A stretch of DNA of 39,746 nucleotides from contig JAHENZ010000195.1 of assembly GCA_018609755.1 (NCBI GenBank), forward strand, positions 1 through 39,746, written 5' to 3'. The stretch is from Salinivenus sp. Its GTDB lineage: Bacteria; Bacteroidota; Rhodothermia; Rhodothermales; Salinibacteraceae. This document shows positions 6,945 to 15,221 of the stretch, piece by piece; position 1 is the first letter of the stretch, and each line of letters starts with the position of its first letter. Below the pieces are notes generated by a model. That model was not told where the DNA came from, ran no database searches, and saw only the letters and a program-made list of their open reading frames with translations. Both the position numbers and the translations under genes were made by a program.

Positions 6945-7066
6945 TTCAATGCGTTGGACCGTTTGCCCGAGTCATCGCTTCAACGAGACACACAAATGAA
7001 GACCGTCGACTGCTGTCCACAAGCAGACGGCTCCGCAAAACTCTCAAACGATCGCACCCCGACGTG

Positions 7067-7663
7067 ATGGACGAAGAGCAAACCCCAGCGAACCAGCAAA
7101 CCGTTTCCCGCCGCGACTTTCTACAGCGGCTCGGTCTTTTCGGCGCGGTCGGTGTAGGAGCGACGTCGCTCCTCGTCGGATGCGGAGGCGAATCCAGCGA
7201 GAATAGCGGCTCCTCCAATCAGTCCTCCGCCGCATCCGGAAGCAAATCGTCCGGCGGAAGCGGCGACGTGGCCAAAACCGTTACGCTCCACCCGAAGGGC
7301 AACCAGATGAAATTCAAAGAGACGGAGTTCACCGTCCCTGCCGGAGAGAAGGTAGAACTCGTGTTCGAGAACACGGCATCGAGCCCCTCGATGCAGCACA
7401 ACGTGGTGATCGCTGCGTCCGGATCTGACGGGCTTCTCAAGAAGATTGGGCAGGCCGGTACACAGGCTGGATCTACAAATGATTACGTTCCTCAGGAGGG
7501 AGACATCACGGAACAGATCCTCGCCCACACGCCCATTGCAAAGCCGGGCGAAACCGTCTCCATCACCTTCACGACCCCGTCAGAGGCCGGCGAGTATGGC
7601 TACGTGTGCACCTATCCCGGCCACTGGGCCACGATGCAGGGAACGATGATTGTGGAGGGCTAA
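7067..7663 (+). CDS. Tat-exported lipoprotein cupredoxin, azurin/auracyanin-like
   Basis: This 198-aa protein starts at the ATG at 7067; a GTG one codon earlier is possible. The export signal is a twin-arginine motif S14-R15-R16-D-F-L with a hydrophobic stretch, and it ends in a lipobox LVGC with C39. The mature protein should therefore be Tat-exported and lipid-anchored. A Ser/Gly-rich linker (40-66) precedes the blue-copper domain. The type 1 copper ligands are visible: H111 in MQHNVV, then C181, H186 and M190 in CTYPGHWATM. Azurin and auracyanin carry single electrons in the periplasm. Beside a CuA-containing NO reductase, the simplest role is electron donor to CuA, but no experiment or fixed operon link shows this. 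It has its own promoter region. Confidence 0.92.
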   Translation: MDEEQTPANQQTVSRRDFLQRLGLFGAVGVGATSLLVGCGGESSENSGSSNQSSAASGSKSSGGSGDVAKTVTLHPKGNQMKFKETEFTVPAGEKVELVFENTASSPSMQHNVVIAASGSDGLLKKIGQAGTQAGSTNDYVPQEGDITEQILAHTPIAKPGETVSITFTTPSEAGEYGYVCTYPGHWATMQGTMIVEG

Positions 7664-7714
7664 CATCCGGCTCCTAACCCACGTTCGGAAGAGGGGACCT
7701 GCGTCGGTGACAGT

Positions 7715-7750
7715 CGCGGGGGGAGAGAAGGCGGTTTCCCTCCTCCCGCG
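7715..7750 (+). terminator. Strong GC-rich hairpin after the cupredoxin gene
   Basis: CGCGGGGGGAG (7715-7725) pairs with CTCCTCCCGCG (7740-7750) over 11 bp with one G-U, 52 bases past the stop codon. No T-run follows, so termination or mRNA 3'-end protection is possible but not certain. Confidence 0.4.
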
Positions 7751-8257
7751 ATCCCCGCCTTCCGGCACGTGATTTGTATACCCCGCCCCTTCGATTCCCT
7801 CCGTCTTTCCAATCCGTGAAAGATGGATCCCGTCTACGACTGCGAGCGAAAGGAGGCCTTGGGAATCTATTCACGCAACGGGAAGCCCAGGGGAGTCCCT
7901 GATTTTGACGGGTGTCCTGTCGTTTTTGAGCCCCCTACCCCCTCTCTACTTCCGGAGGTAAGCAGAATTACTTCATTTCTTATACTTCGGTCGGGATCTG
8001 TTTGAGGAATGTGTGCTGGAGCTTCCGGGCTGCGGAGAAGCTGAGCCCTGTCCCCTGCACGATGATGAGTGGTCCGACGAAAAAGAGCGAGACGCAGGGC
8101 TTGGCTGTCCATGTCGATACGATGAAGCGCAAAACTACTCACGAAAACCGAGCAAGGGCAGGAGTGAGAGAGGTCAGAAGAGGCGTGGGACTGGAACTGC
8201 CGTCGTCTTTAGATGTGCAGGAAGACGTATCAATTCCAGCGACGAAGCCCATGATCC
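7751..8257. other. Intergenic stretch before thiE with no recognised gene
   Basis: Several short frames are open here but none has a recognisable protein or good start. I looked for a TPP riboswitch, which often precedes thi genes, and did not find its conserved CTGAGA and ACCTGAT boxes in the right arrangement. A short hairpin is possible around 8033-8063 (GGGCT and AGCCC arms). Confidence 0.4.
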
Positions 8258-8935
8258 ATGGAGGAATCTCTCGCAAATGGCGACCCCACGTCGTCCAAAC
8301 CGGACGTGGGGCGTCTACACGTCCTCACGGACTTCCACCTTCAACAACAACACGCTCACGCAGAGCTTGCTCGCATGGCGGTTCGCGGTGGGGCCGACAC
8401 GATTCAGTTCCGACAGAAACATGGGGGGATCCAGAACATCCTGATCGAAGCCCGTACGGTGGCTCAGGTGTGTCAGGATGCGTCCATTACACTCGTAGTG
8501 GACGACCGAGTCGACGTGACGCAGGCCGTTGGAGCGACGGGCGTGCATTTAGGACAGAACGACTTTCCCGTGAACGCGGCCCGGTCCATCTTAGGCCCCA
8601 ACGCGTTGATCGGAGCCACCGCTACGACCCCAGAACAAGCAGTTGAGGCCTACGAACTAGGGGCCGACTACGTCGGGTTTGGCCCGGTCTTTCCAACTAC
8701 GTCCAAGCGAAACCCCAAGTCGGTCAAGGGACCGGAAGGGGTTCGCGACGCGAGCGAGGCCGTCCCGATCCCCATCATAGCAATCGGCGGCATCACACAC
8801 GATCGGGTACGGCCAACGCTTGAAGCCGGAGCCTACGGCGTTGCCGTCCTCTCAGCCGTCTGCACGGCCAACAATCCTGAACGCGCCACCGCTCGCTTCC
8901 GAGCAGCCATCGACGGCGTACAGACCGAATCCTAA
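8258..8935 (+). CDS. thiE: Thiamine-phosphate synthase
   Basis: This 225-aa TIM-barrel enzyme joins HMP-pyrophosphate and thiazole phosphate to make thiamine monophosphate. Family landmarks appear in order: LHVLTD at the first strand, IQFRQK, VVDDRVDV, GVHLGQNDFPV, then GFGPVFPTTSKRNP and AIGGI near the phosphate site. The conserved Asp and Lys residues of the pyrophosphate site are present. The first 17 residues are extra and weakly conserved, so translation could begin slightly later, but no better ATG is near. No other thiamine gene is in the window. The stop codon is 3 bases from the convergent hemD stop, so the two transcripts must overlap. Confidence 0.93.
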   Translation: MEESLANGDPTSSKPDVGRLHVLTDFHLQQQHAHAELARMAVRGGADTIQFRQKHGGIQNILIEARTVAQVCQDASITLVVDDRVDVTQAVGATGVHLGQNDFPVNAARSILGPNALIGATATTPEQAVEAYELGADYVGFGPVFPTTSKRNPKSVKGPEGVRDASEAVPIPIIAIGGITHDRVRPTLEAGAYGVAVLSAVCTANNPERATARFRAAIDGVQTES

Positions 8936-8938
8936 CGG

Positions 8939-9667
8939 CTACGCGTTGGCCTGAATCGCATCGACGATCCCTTCGGGCGAGGGCGACTCCGCCACCGCCT
9001 GTACGGACAGTCCCTCTTCTTCCAAAGCAGCAGCGGTGGTGGGCCCGATAGCGGCACAGCGGTAGGACGTGAGCGGAATCTCGGACTTCCGAATGGCCTC
9101 CAGCCCCGAAGGGCTAAAAAAGACGAGCCACGCGGATTTCGCCGACGTGGGCAACGACAAATCGCTTCGGGTGTGTGTCTCGTATACCACCTGTTCCTCG
9201 AATGTGATGCCCGCGTCGCGCAAGCCTGCCGGCAGTGTGTCTCGACGGCGATTCCCGGACAGGAAAAGTAGGGGCTGTTCCGGATCCGCCTCGGCAATCC
9301 AGGACGCGAGCGCCCCGGCATTCCCGCTGTCTTCTCCCAATACCTCGAAGCCGAGCGCTCGAAATTGGGCGGCCGTCTTCGGACCGACGACGTACACGGG
9401 AGCGCCGGACCAAGCATCATGGAGCGCTTCGTTCTCCTCTAACACCTGCTGTAGTGCTCGTCCCGCCCGTGAGGACGTGGCGATAATGCCTCCATACTGC
9501 TCCCGTTGGCGAAGCCGCTCACGGAGCGCGTCGCCGTGGGGAAATCGAAATTCAAGCACCGGATGGCACTCGGCTTGGAGCCCAGCGGACTGGAACGCGC
9601 GGACGTAGGGATCCGGATCGTCCGGGGCCCGAAGCAAGAGCACGTCCGGCACGGAACCGTCCATCAT
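8939..9667 (-). CDS. hemD: Uroporphyrinogen-III synthase
   Basis: This 242-aa protein is last in the hemA-hemC-hemD cluster. HemD cyclises hydroxymethylbilane with inversion of ring D. Sequence identity in this family is low; the recognisable elements are the opening LLLRAPDDPDPYVRAF, GGIIATSSRAGRAL, VYVVGPKTA, PLLFLSGNRRRDTLP and the late FFSPSGLEAI and CAAIGPTTAAAL. These describe the two Rossmann-like lobes. ATG codons at 9667 and 9664 are equally possible starts. The gap to hemC is 27 bases, consistent with one operon. Confidence 0.9.
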   Translation of the reverse strand: MMDGSVPDVLLLRAPDDPDPYVRAFQSAGLQAECHPVLEFRFPHGDALRERLRQREQYGGIIATSSRAGRALQQVLEENEALHDAWSGAPVYVVGPKTAAQFRALGFEVLGEDSGNAGALASWIAEADPEQPLLFLSGNRRRDTLPAGLRDAGITFEEQVVYETHTRSDLSLPTSAKSAWLVFFSPSGLEAIRKSEIPLTSYRCAAIGPTTAAALEEEGLSVQAVAESPSPEGIVDAIQANA

Positions 9668-9694
9668 CCGAAAGAAAATATTGGGGTTTGGAAA

Positions 9695-10663
9695 CTACGG
9701 GCGAAAGTGGGCCCCGGCCTCCGCCTCTTCGCCCAAGATTCGCTCCAGGATCGCTGCGCCGCCGGCGTCCAGCAGATCGTTCGCCAGCTCTCGGCCCAGG
9801 GCTTCTCCCTCCGCAGGCGGACAGGAGCGTCGATCTCGGTACTGCTCCGTGCCATCCAGCGCGGCAATGCACGCCTCCAGTACGAGGGCTCCCTCGTCGT
9901 CGAGGTGCGCCCATGCCCCCAGCGGGACCTGACATCCCCCACCGACCGTCCGCAGAAAGGCCCGTTCGGCCGCCGTGGCCGTCTCAACGTCCTCGTCGTT
10001 CAGCAACTCCCGGAGTCGATCGGCGAGGTCGGGATCGTCGGCCGAACAGGCAACTCCGAGGGCCCCCTGTCCCACGGCCGGCACCATGATGCTGGAACCG
10101 ATGCGGTCGCGGATATGAGCGGAAAGTCCCAATCGCAGGAGTCCGGCCATAGCAAGGATCATCCCGTCCCAGTCGCTTTCGATCAGCTTGTCAATTCGAG
10201 AATCCACGTTCCCGCGGACCGGCACCACCTGAAGGTCGGGGCGCCACGTTCGAATCTGTGCTTTTCGTCGGAGAGACGCCGTCGCGACCGTGGCCTTCAT
10301 CGGCAAGTCTTCGAGGTGCCCGTCGAACGACGGGTGTGCCACGAAAGCATCAAATGGGTCTTCCCGCGGCCCGACAGCTGCCAGCGTGATTCCGTCCGGC
10401 ACAGTGGACGGGATGTCTTTCAGCGAGTGGACTGCGAAGTGAATCGCTCCGTCCAGCAGGGCCCGATCGAGTTCCTTCGTGAACACCGCCTCGTCCCCGA
10501 TCTCAGAGATCGGAACGTTCTGCGACTCATCTCCTCTCGTGGTAACGGTTTGAAGCGTGACTCGATGTCCTTCAGCTTCAAGTCGAGATTTCACGACGTT
10601 TGCCTGGCGGAGCGCCAATTCGCTGCTGCGGGTACCGAGAATGAGAGGATCGGGAATCGACAT
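9695..10663 (-). CDS. hemC: Hydroxymethylbilane synthase (porphobilinogen deaminase)
   Basis: This 322-aa protein starts at the ATG at 10663, where the typical N-terminus SIPDPLILGTRSSELALRQ begins. HemC polymerises four porphobilinogens into hydroxymethylbilane. Visible landmarks are FTKELDRALLDGAIHFAVHSLKDIP in pieces around residues 61-85, the RRKAQI segment, RGNVDSRI, and GGGCQVPLGAW, with C244 as the attachment site of the dipyrromethane cofactor. All are intact and the length is normal. It lies 88 bases downstream of hemA and 27 upstream of hemD on the same strand. Confidence 0.97.
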   Translation of the reverse strand: MSIPDPLILGTRSSELALRQANVVKSRLEAEGHRVTLQTVTTRGDESQNVPISEIGDEAVFTKELDRALLDGAIHFAVHSLKDIPSTVPDGITLAAVGPREDPFDAFVAHPSFDGHLEDLPMKATVATASLRRKAQIRTWRPDLQVVPVRGNVDSRIDKLIESDWDGMILAMAGLLRLGLSAHIRDRIGSSIMVPAVGQGALGVACSADDPDLADRLRELLNDEDVETATAAERAFLRTVGGGCQVPLGAWAHLDDEGALVLEACIAALDGTEQYRDRRSCPPAEGEALGRELANDLLDAGGAAILERILGEEAEAGAHFRP

Positions 10664-10751
10664 AGACGGACAGCGAATTTGCAAAAAACCGGCGGAAGAC
10701 GGAGGGACCACGGATCCGCCTCAACCCAGACCGTGCACGGCCTCCGTTCAC

Positions 10752-12206
10752 CTACTCCTCAGCAGAGGGGTTTGAGGCATACTGGGCGTCTCCGGGCGAC
10801 GCCTCATTGAGTTGAAGGGCGTCGTGCAACGACTTCGCTTCTGCACTCTCGTCTCCCGTCTCGTGGGTGAGGTACGGACAACGAGACGGAGCGTCGCTCA
10901 GCGTCGGCGACTTTTCCTCATCAGCCTTTGGGAGCGTACGCCCGCCGGAGTCCTCGGAGGGGGCAAAAAGCGCGTGCAACAGCTTAATGCCTTGGACGAA
11001 GTCAATACTGTCGGGATCCACGTTCTTCAACCGGACGATGGGAACCGCAAGCAATTTCTGCATGATCGACTCGGTGAGGCGGTCGACCTCTTTGCGGTCC
11101 ATGTCCGTGCGATGGGCATGACGATCCACCTCCTGCTCCCGAATGGAATCGAAGGTTTCCCGGATCGCCTGAATGGCGGGCTGAAGGGCCTCTTGGTGGA
11201 ACACCCAAGTCACGAAGTCGCCGAGGAGGTCTTCGCAGATTTCCTTCGCGTTCGGCACTGCCGAGCTCCGTTGATCTTGTACGTCCTCGGTCCAGGCCTG
11301 TAGATCATCCAGGTCGAAGACCGTGTAGCCCGTCCGGGCATCAAGGGCCGGATCGACGTTTCGGGGACGGGCAATGTCGACCAACAAACGGGCCGAAGAG
11401 GTCGACGGGCGTTCGGGGATCTCGGGAGCCTGAAGGACCGGCTCGGGGGCGCCGGTGGCAACGATCGTGAGATCGGACTCAGCTACAGTCTGGTGTCGCT
11501 CCGTCCAGGGGACGACTGTACCGTCGTGGGCCTTCGCCACCTTACGAGCGCGATCCGGCGACCGATTCGTGATCCGGATCGAGGCAGGCACATCCTCCCG
11601 CAACGATTTGAGCGCGAGACGCCCCATTTTTCCGGCCCCGACCAACAACACCTCTAGGTCTGACAGCGATTGTTCTGTCGTCTGGGTTGCAAAGTGCTGC
11701 CGAGCCATCTCGACGGAGGCCGTCGAGACCGACGCCGCTCCACGAGAAAGGAGCGTCTCGGACGAGACGCGCTTCGCCGCCCGGAAGGCGGTATGGAAGA
11801 GGCGATGCATCACGGAGTGGACCTGCCCAGCATCCACGGCCCGCTGGTAGGCCTCTTTCACTTGGGCCAAAATCTGCTGGTCCCCCAGAACCATCGAGTT
11901 CAGCCCCGCCGTCACATGTAGAATGTGACGGATCGCGTCCTCATTCGTCCGGCGAAAGGCATCCTCGGCCGGCCAGGAGGTCCCTGCCGCTCGCACGAGG
12001 GCCTGCTGGACCCGGCGAACGTCGGGCTCTCGGCCATAAAGATAGGCCTCAGTCCGGTTGCAGGTGGACAATAGCACGACCTCAGCATCTTCACTGAGGA
12101 TCAGTGCGTCGTACACCGCTTGTTGGTCATCGACATCCAGGGCAAATGCATCCGTTTGTTCAACGGACGCGTGCTCGTGATTGACTCCGAAGGCGTAAAA
12201 CGTCAT
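10752..12206 (-). CDS. hemA: Glutamyl-tRNA reductase with an acidic C-terminal extension
   Basis: This 484-aa protein starts at the ATG at 12206; a TTG three codons earlier is less likely. It reduces glutamyl-tRNA(Glu) to glutamate-1-semialdehyde, the first step of the C5 heme pathway. The catalytic C49 lies in STCNRTEAYLYG, HVTAGLNSMVLGDQQILAQVKEAY marks the substrate domain in pieces, and LLVGAGKMG is the NADPH-binding loop. A C-terminal dimerisation domain ends near IKLLHALF. Beyond it lie about 65 residues that are acidic and Ser-rich with no recognised domain, longer than in typical HemA. It is the first gene of hemA-hemC-hemD. Heme supply fits the heme-dependent NO reductase nearby, although hemB and hemL are not in the window. 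Confidence 0.96.
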   Translation of the reverse strand: MTFYAFGVNHEHASVEQTDAFALDVDDQQAVYDALILSEDAEVVLLSTCNRTEAYLYGREPDVRRVQQALVRAAGTSWPAEDAFRRTNEDAIRHILHVTAGLNSMVLGDQQILAQVKEAYQRAVDAGQVHSVMHRLFHTAFRAAKRVSSETLLSRGAASVSTASVEMARQHFATQTTEQSLSDLEVLLVGAGKMGRLALKSLREDVPASIRITNRSPDRARKVAKAHDGTVVPWTERHQTVAESDLTIVATGAPEPVLQAPEIPERPSTSSARLLVDIARPRNVDPALDARTGYTVFDLDDLQAWTEDVQDQRSSAVPNAKEICEDLLGDFVTWVFHQEALQPAIQAIRETFDSIREQEVDRHAHRTDMDRKEVDRLTESIMQKLLAVPIVRLKNVDPDSIDFVQGIKLLHALFAPSEDSGGRTLPKADEEKSPTLSDAPSRCPYLTHETGDESAEAKSLHDALQLNEASPGDAQYASNPSAEE

Positions 12207-12359
12207 GAAGGGCAATCAGCCTATAAGGACAGCGTCCAATCTGATACATTCCAATAGAAGCCCTGTTCATGTCCGGACGTTGAATAAGAAATGAGTTCCA
12301 AAGCTCCAAAAGAGCAGTGACGATTGGATTTCAAGAGACAAGGGTTCCGTATCGAGGAG

Positions 12360-12463
12360 ACGTCCAGGATTGGATGACGACCGAGTCTCGATGATTCAGA
12401 ATTCGGGAGCCTGGATCCAACTCCTTCCCTACGTCTTCGATTTGACGAATCAGGCCTGGACGT
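12360..12463. repeat. Inverted repeat with nested arms
   Basis: ACGTCCAGG (12360-12368) is the exact reverse complement of CCTGGACGT (12455-12463). Inside, TTGGAT (about 12370-12375) can pair with ATCCAA (about 12415-12420). It may be a structured 5' leader element of the hemA transcript or a decayed mobile element. Confidence 0.35.
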
Positions 12464-12530
12464 GTCCAAGGAGTGTGCCAGATGTCGCCACATGCGTATC
12501 GGACACGCTTATCACCTGCACCGTGAAGCC

Positions 12531-12560
12531 CCCCTCCCCTATAAACCCCTCCCCTATAAA
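12531..12560. repeat. Perfect 15-bp tandem duplication
   Basis: The unit CCCCTCCCCTATAAA occurs twice with no spacer (12531-12545 and 12546-12560). On the minus strand it reads TTTATAGGGGAGGGG twice, about 330 bases upstream of hemA. Confidence 0.9.
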
Positions 12561-12931
12561 GAGGCACGAAAGTCCCACTTCTAGTGAGGAATACGTTGAG
12601 TTGGGCTGTCGGAAGTTGTGAACGAAAACGCCCCCGGACGAACCCAGCCTATACAACACATTTTACGAATTACATTCCCCCAACAGAGCAACAAAAAAGA
12701 TTATTCGACTCTCCTGAACCATACTCTCGGCGTGCATCAAATGTGAATAATAGGGGAGACCGATTGATTTGAGCGGAAGCAGAGTCTACATTGACTAATA
12801 GTTTATACTGATTATGTTGCTCCAAAATGCAGACATTGAGAGAAAACCTCCGTCCATCGCTCGGCTAAACGTCGGGAACGAGATGGGCTGGGATTAGAGG
12901 TCGGTTGCTTTCTTATTTTTTCGTCGCCGTT

Positions 12932-13270
12932 ATGAAACGGTTCTTTAACATCCTCGCGATCGCTGTTGCCGTCTGGCTTTTTGGCAGCTTCGCTGGGGTC
13001 ATGTTCGATGGCACCCACCAAAATCTTTGGACGCAGAGTTTAATGTGGGCGCTGTTGTCCTGCGTCATTTTGGCCCCTGTGTTCTTATTCGTTTGGTCTG
13101 GTGACTCCTCTTCTGAACCAACATCGTCCCAAGACGAACCGTTTGACGTAGAGGAATCGATGGAGGTAAACGATCAGGGTGCTGATCAGGAAGCGGAGGG
13201 ATGGCCCTACACGTCCGAGCAGAAAGAGTCGGGATCCAGCAGTACGGGAACGGTGACCCCGAATAACTGA
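12932..13270 (+). CDS. Small membrane protein with acidic tail, unknown function
   Basis: I do not recognise this 112-aa protein. It starts at the ATG at 12932; a TTG nine codons upstream is possible. Residues about 4-22 (FFNILAIAVAVWLFGSF) and 35-55 (MWALLSCVILAPVFLFVW) form two transmembrane helices with a short loop containing GTHQNLW. The last 55 residues are hydrophilic, strongly acidic and Ser-rich, ending in a low-complexity SGSSSTGTVTPNN. Such a tail is common in halophile membrane proteins. It stands alone on the plus strand between hemA and the UspA genes, converging on the latter with 26 bases between the stops. Protein-like hydropathy supports a real gene. Confidence 0.65.
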   Translation: MKRFFNILAIAVAVWLFGSFAGVMFDGTHQNLWTQSLMWALLSCVILAPVFLFVWSGDSSSEPTSSQDEPFDVEESMEVNDQGADQEAEGWPYTSEQKESGSSSTGTVTPNN

Positions 13271-13296
13271 GATCTCGTCTTTCTAACTTCCCCTCC

Positions 13297-14241
13297 CTAC
13301 TCCACCTCCTCCCCCGTCTCCTCCGACTCCGTCGGAATGGTAAGCACCGGGCACGGTGCCACCCGCACGATGCGCTCGGTGTTACTTCCTAGCAGAAACC
13401 GACTCATCCCTGTGAGTCCGCGGGTCGCCATGACAATCAGATCTACGCCGTGTGTCTCCGCGAAGTCCACCACGTCTTTTGAGACATCCCCTTCCCGCAC
13501 GTGGTACGCGCTTTTCACTTCAGGTCCCTCTACGTTCTCGTTGAGTTGCTTCAACGCCCGCTCAGCGTTCTCCACAATCTCTGGGTCCATCTCAACCACC
13601 CCGAGGCCCGGAAGTCCGGTGTCACTAAAGGTCGGTACGGTTCGCTTCTCTGCCACAAACAGAAGGTGCAAACGGGCCTGATAGGTGCTCGCAAACGTTT
13701 TGGCTGTACTTAGAGCATCTTTCGAGTAGTCTGAAAAGTCAATCGGGGCCAGGACGTCCTGGTACGATACGTCTTCGTCTTCTTCCGTCCAAGGAACTTC
13801 CTCCCGTACCGTCATAACCGGACAAGGTGCATGACGAACAATCTTGTTCGCTACGTTCCCCAGCATCAGGCGGTCGAGCCCCTTTCGCCCGTGGGTCCCC
13901 ATTACGACGAGGTCGACTTCACGCTCCTGAACGTACTCGTGAATGGAATCCGCGACGTCAAAGCTGAGCTGAAGCGATACGGTCGTTTCAAAGTCATAGA
14001 GGTCCTTCTCCGGAGCGAGCTCTTGAAGCCGCTCTTGCGCCTCCGTCCGAATTTGCTCGCGCAACTTCACTGCCCGCTGCTGGGCATCCGTAATGCCATA
14101 CCAATCCGGATCCAGCTCATTCACCACGTGAAGAAGGTGGAGGCGAGCCCCAAATCGATCCGCCATCTCCACGGCGTGAGAAAGGGCATGGTCGGCACAG
14201 GCGGAAAAGTCCGTCGGCAAGAGAACGTTGTCGAGAGTCAT
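13297..14241 (-). CDS. Tandem-domain universal stress protein, copy 1
   Basis: This 314-aa protein contains two UspA domains, at about 1-148 and 158-305. Each begins with the typical strand motif (VLLPTDFSACADHAL and VLAPIDFSDYSKDAL). Each ends with the nucleotide-binding loop: VMGTHGRKGLDRLMLGNV, and VMATRGLTGMSRFLLGSN in the second domain. Both fit the G-x2-G-x9-G-(S/T/N) pattern of ATP-binding UspA proteins, so nucleotide binding is likely. The protein is cytosolic, and its role in stress resistance is known only in general for the family. A second tandem UspA gene lies 65 bases upstream on the same strand. The acidic tail ESEETGEEVE suits a halophile. Confidence 0.94.
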   Translation of the reverse strand: MTLDNVLLPTDFSACADHALSHAVEMADRFGARLHLLHVVNELDPDWYGITDAQQRAVKLREQIRTEAQERLQELAPEKDLYDFETTVSLQLSFDVADSIHEYVQEREVDLVVMGTHGRKGLDRLMLGNVANKIVRHAPCPVMTVREEVPWTEEDEDVSYQDVLAPIDFSDYSKDALSTAKTFASTYQARLHLLFVAEKRTVPTFSDTGLPGLGVVEMDPEIVENAERALKQLNENVEGPEVKSAYHVREGDVSKDVVDFAETHGVDLIVMATRGLTGMSRFLLGSNTERIVRVAPCPVLTIPTESEETGEEVE

Positions 14242-14306
14242 AGACGCTGTGTGTGTTATATTGAGAAGTTGATAGGAGAAATACGTTCAGGAGTCGGCAT
14301 CCAAAC

Positions 14307-15221
14307 CTAACGTGAGGATGTAGGAAGGAGAGATTTCCCAAAGGATTTTACGACGAAGACGGGTGCGGACGCCCGCCGGGCAATGCGTTCGGTGACACTT
14401 CCGAGGAGCAACCGATCAAGTCCCGTACGCCCGTGAGTGGCAATCACGATTAAATCCACGTCGTTCTGTTCTTCGTAGTCGAGGATGACGGAGGGCGCGT
14501 GACCAACGGCCGTGTCAATCATCACGTGTTCGTACCCAATCTCATCCCTCGCCATGTCGGCCAAGGATTCTTCCACCCGTTCAATCACTTCCGCCCCCGG
14601 GACGTTGGCCATCTCCATGCCGTATGCCGATGGGTACATGACTTCCTCTACTGCGTGGAGAAGCGTGATCTGAGCTCCGTAGGTCAGCGCAAGCTCTTTC
14701 GCGTGCCGGACCGCCGCGGTCGACTCCTCCGAAAAGTCCACCGGGGCCAAAATATTCCGGACGTTCCAATCGGAGGCCGAATTGTCGTGGGTGCGGACGG
14801 TAAGCACGGGACACGGAGCAGTGCGAAGCACCTCCTCCGCCACACTTCCGATCAACATGCGTTGCATTCCCCGCCGACCGTGTGTGCCGACGACAACGAG
14901 GTCAATGTCCTGACCTTCGGCGTAAGACACGATGGCTTCGGCAGGAGACGAGGCATCGACTTGCTCCTGCTGAAGAGAAAGATTTTCCACGTCGATGGGC
15001 TGAGACGGCGGGTCGTCCGTGTTCAACAGATTCGCCAAAGCCCCCGTCGAAAGCGGAAACTGCTCAGCCATGCCCTGACGGACGGCCTTCTTTCCCTCCC
15101 GTACATTGAGGACGTGAAGGTCTGCGTCGTGCCACTGCGCGAGGGCCGCAGCGTGAGGGAACGCCGTCTCCGCCCCCTGGGAAAAATCGGTCGGCCAGAG
15201 AATTTGTTGGATCGAAAGCAT
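14307..15221 (-). CDS. Tandem-domain universal stress protein, copy 2
   Basis: This 304-aa protein also has two UspA domains. Domain 1 opens with ILWPTDFSQGAETAF and closes with VVGTHGRRGMQRMLIGSV. Domain 2 opens with ILAPVDFSEESTAAV and closes with VIATHGRTGLDRLLLGSV. Both nucleotide-binding loops are intact. It precedes the copy at 13297-14241 by 65 bases, so the two are probably co-transcribed and arose by duplication. The last 10 residues (FGKSLLPTSSR) are basic, unlike the acidic tail of its neighbour. The start at the ATG at 15221 matches the family N-terminus. Confidence 0.94.
   Translation of the reverse strand: MLSIQQILWPTDFSQGAETAFPHAAALAQWHDADLHVLNVREGKKAVRQGMAEQFPLSTGALANLLNTDDPPSQPIDVENLSLQQEQVDASSPAEAIVSYAEGQDIDLVVVGTHGRRGMQRMLIGSVAEEVLRTAPCPVLTVRTHDNSASDWNVRNILAPVDFSEESTAAVRHAKELALTYGAQITLLHAVEEVMYPSAYGMEMANVPGAEVIERVEESLADMARDEIGYEHVMIDTAVGHAPSVILDYEEQNDVDLIVIATHGRTGLDRLLLGSVTERIARRASAPVFVVKSFGKSLLPTSSR

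Larger units (their letters stand above)
6732..7066. promoter_or_regulatory. Divergent promoter region between RIC and the cupredoxin
   Basis: This is 335 bases without a gene. It holds TTAGCTAATTAAT at 6793-6805 (about 62 bases before the RIC start) and CTAATTAAT at 6936-6944 (about 123 before the cupredoxin start). It also holds GAGACGGGAGACCGTCTC at 6875-6892, a short palindromic stretch with GAGACGG and CCGTCTC arms. Confidence 0.5.
12207..12931. other. Long intergenic stretch upstream of hemA
   Basis: This 725-base stretch has no convincing gene. It contains an inverted repeat (12360-12463), a 15-bp tandem duplication (12531-12560), and an AT-rich stretch around 12660-12830 that probably includes the promoter of the small membrane protein at 12932. 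Short frames on both strands look like chance. Confidence 0.5.

Noticed and set aside
7751-8257. A TPP riboswitch upstream of thiE
   Set aside because: The conserved CTGAGA and ACCTGAT boxes are not found in a workable arrangement.
9506-10810. A 434-codon plus-strand frame opposite hemC and hemD
   Set aside because: No recognisable protein; both minus-strand genes have complete family motifs.
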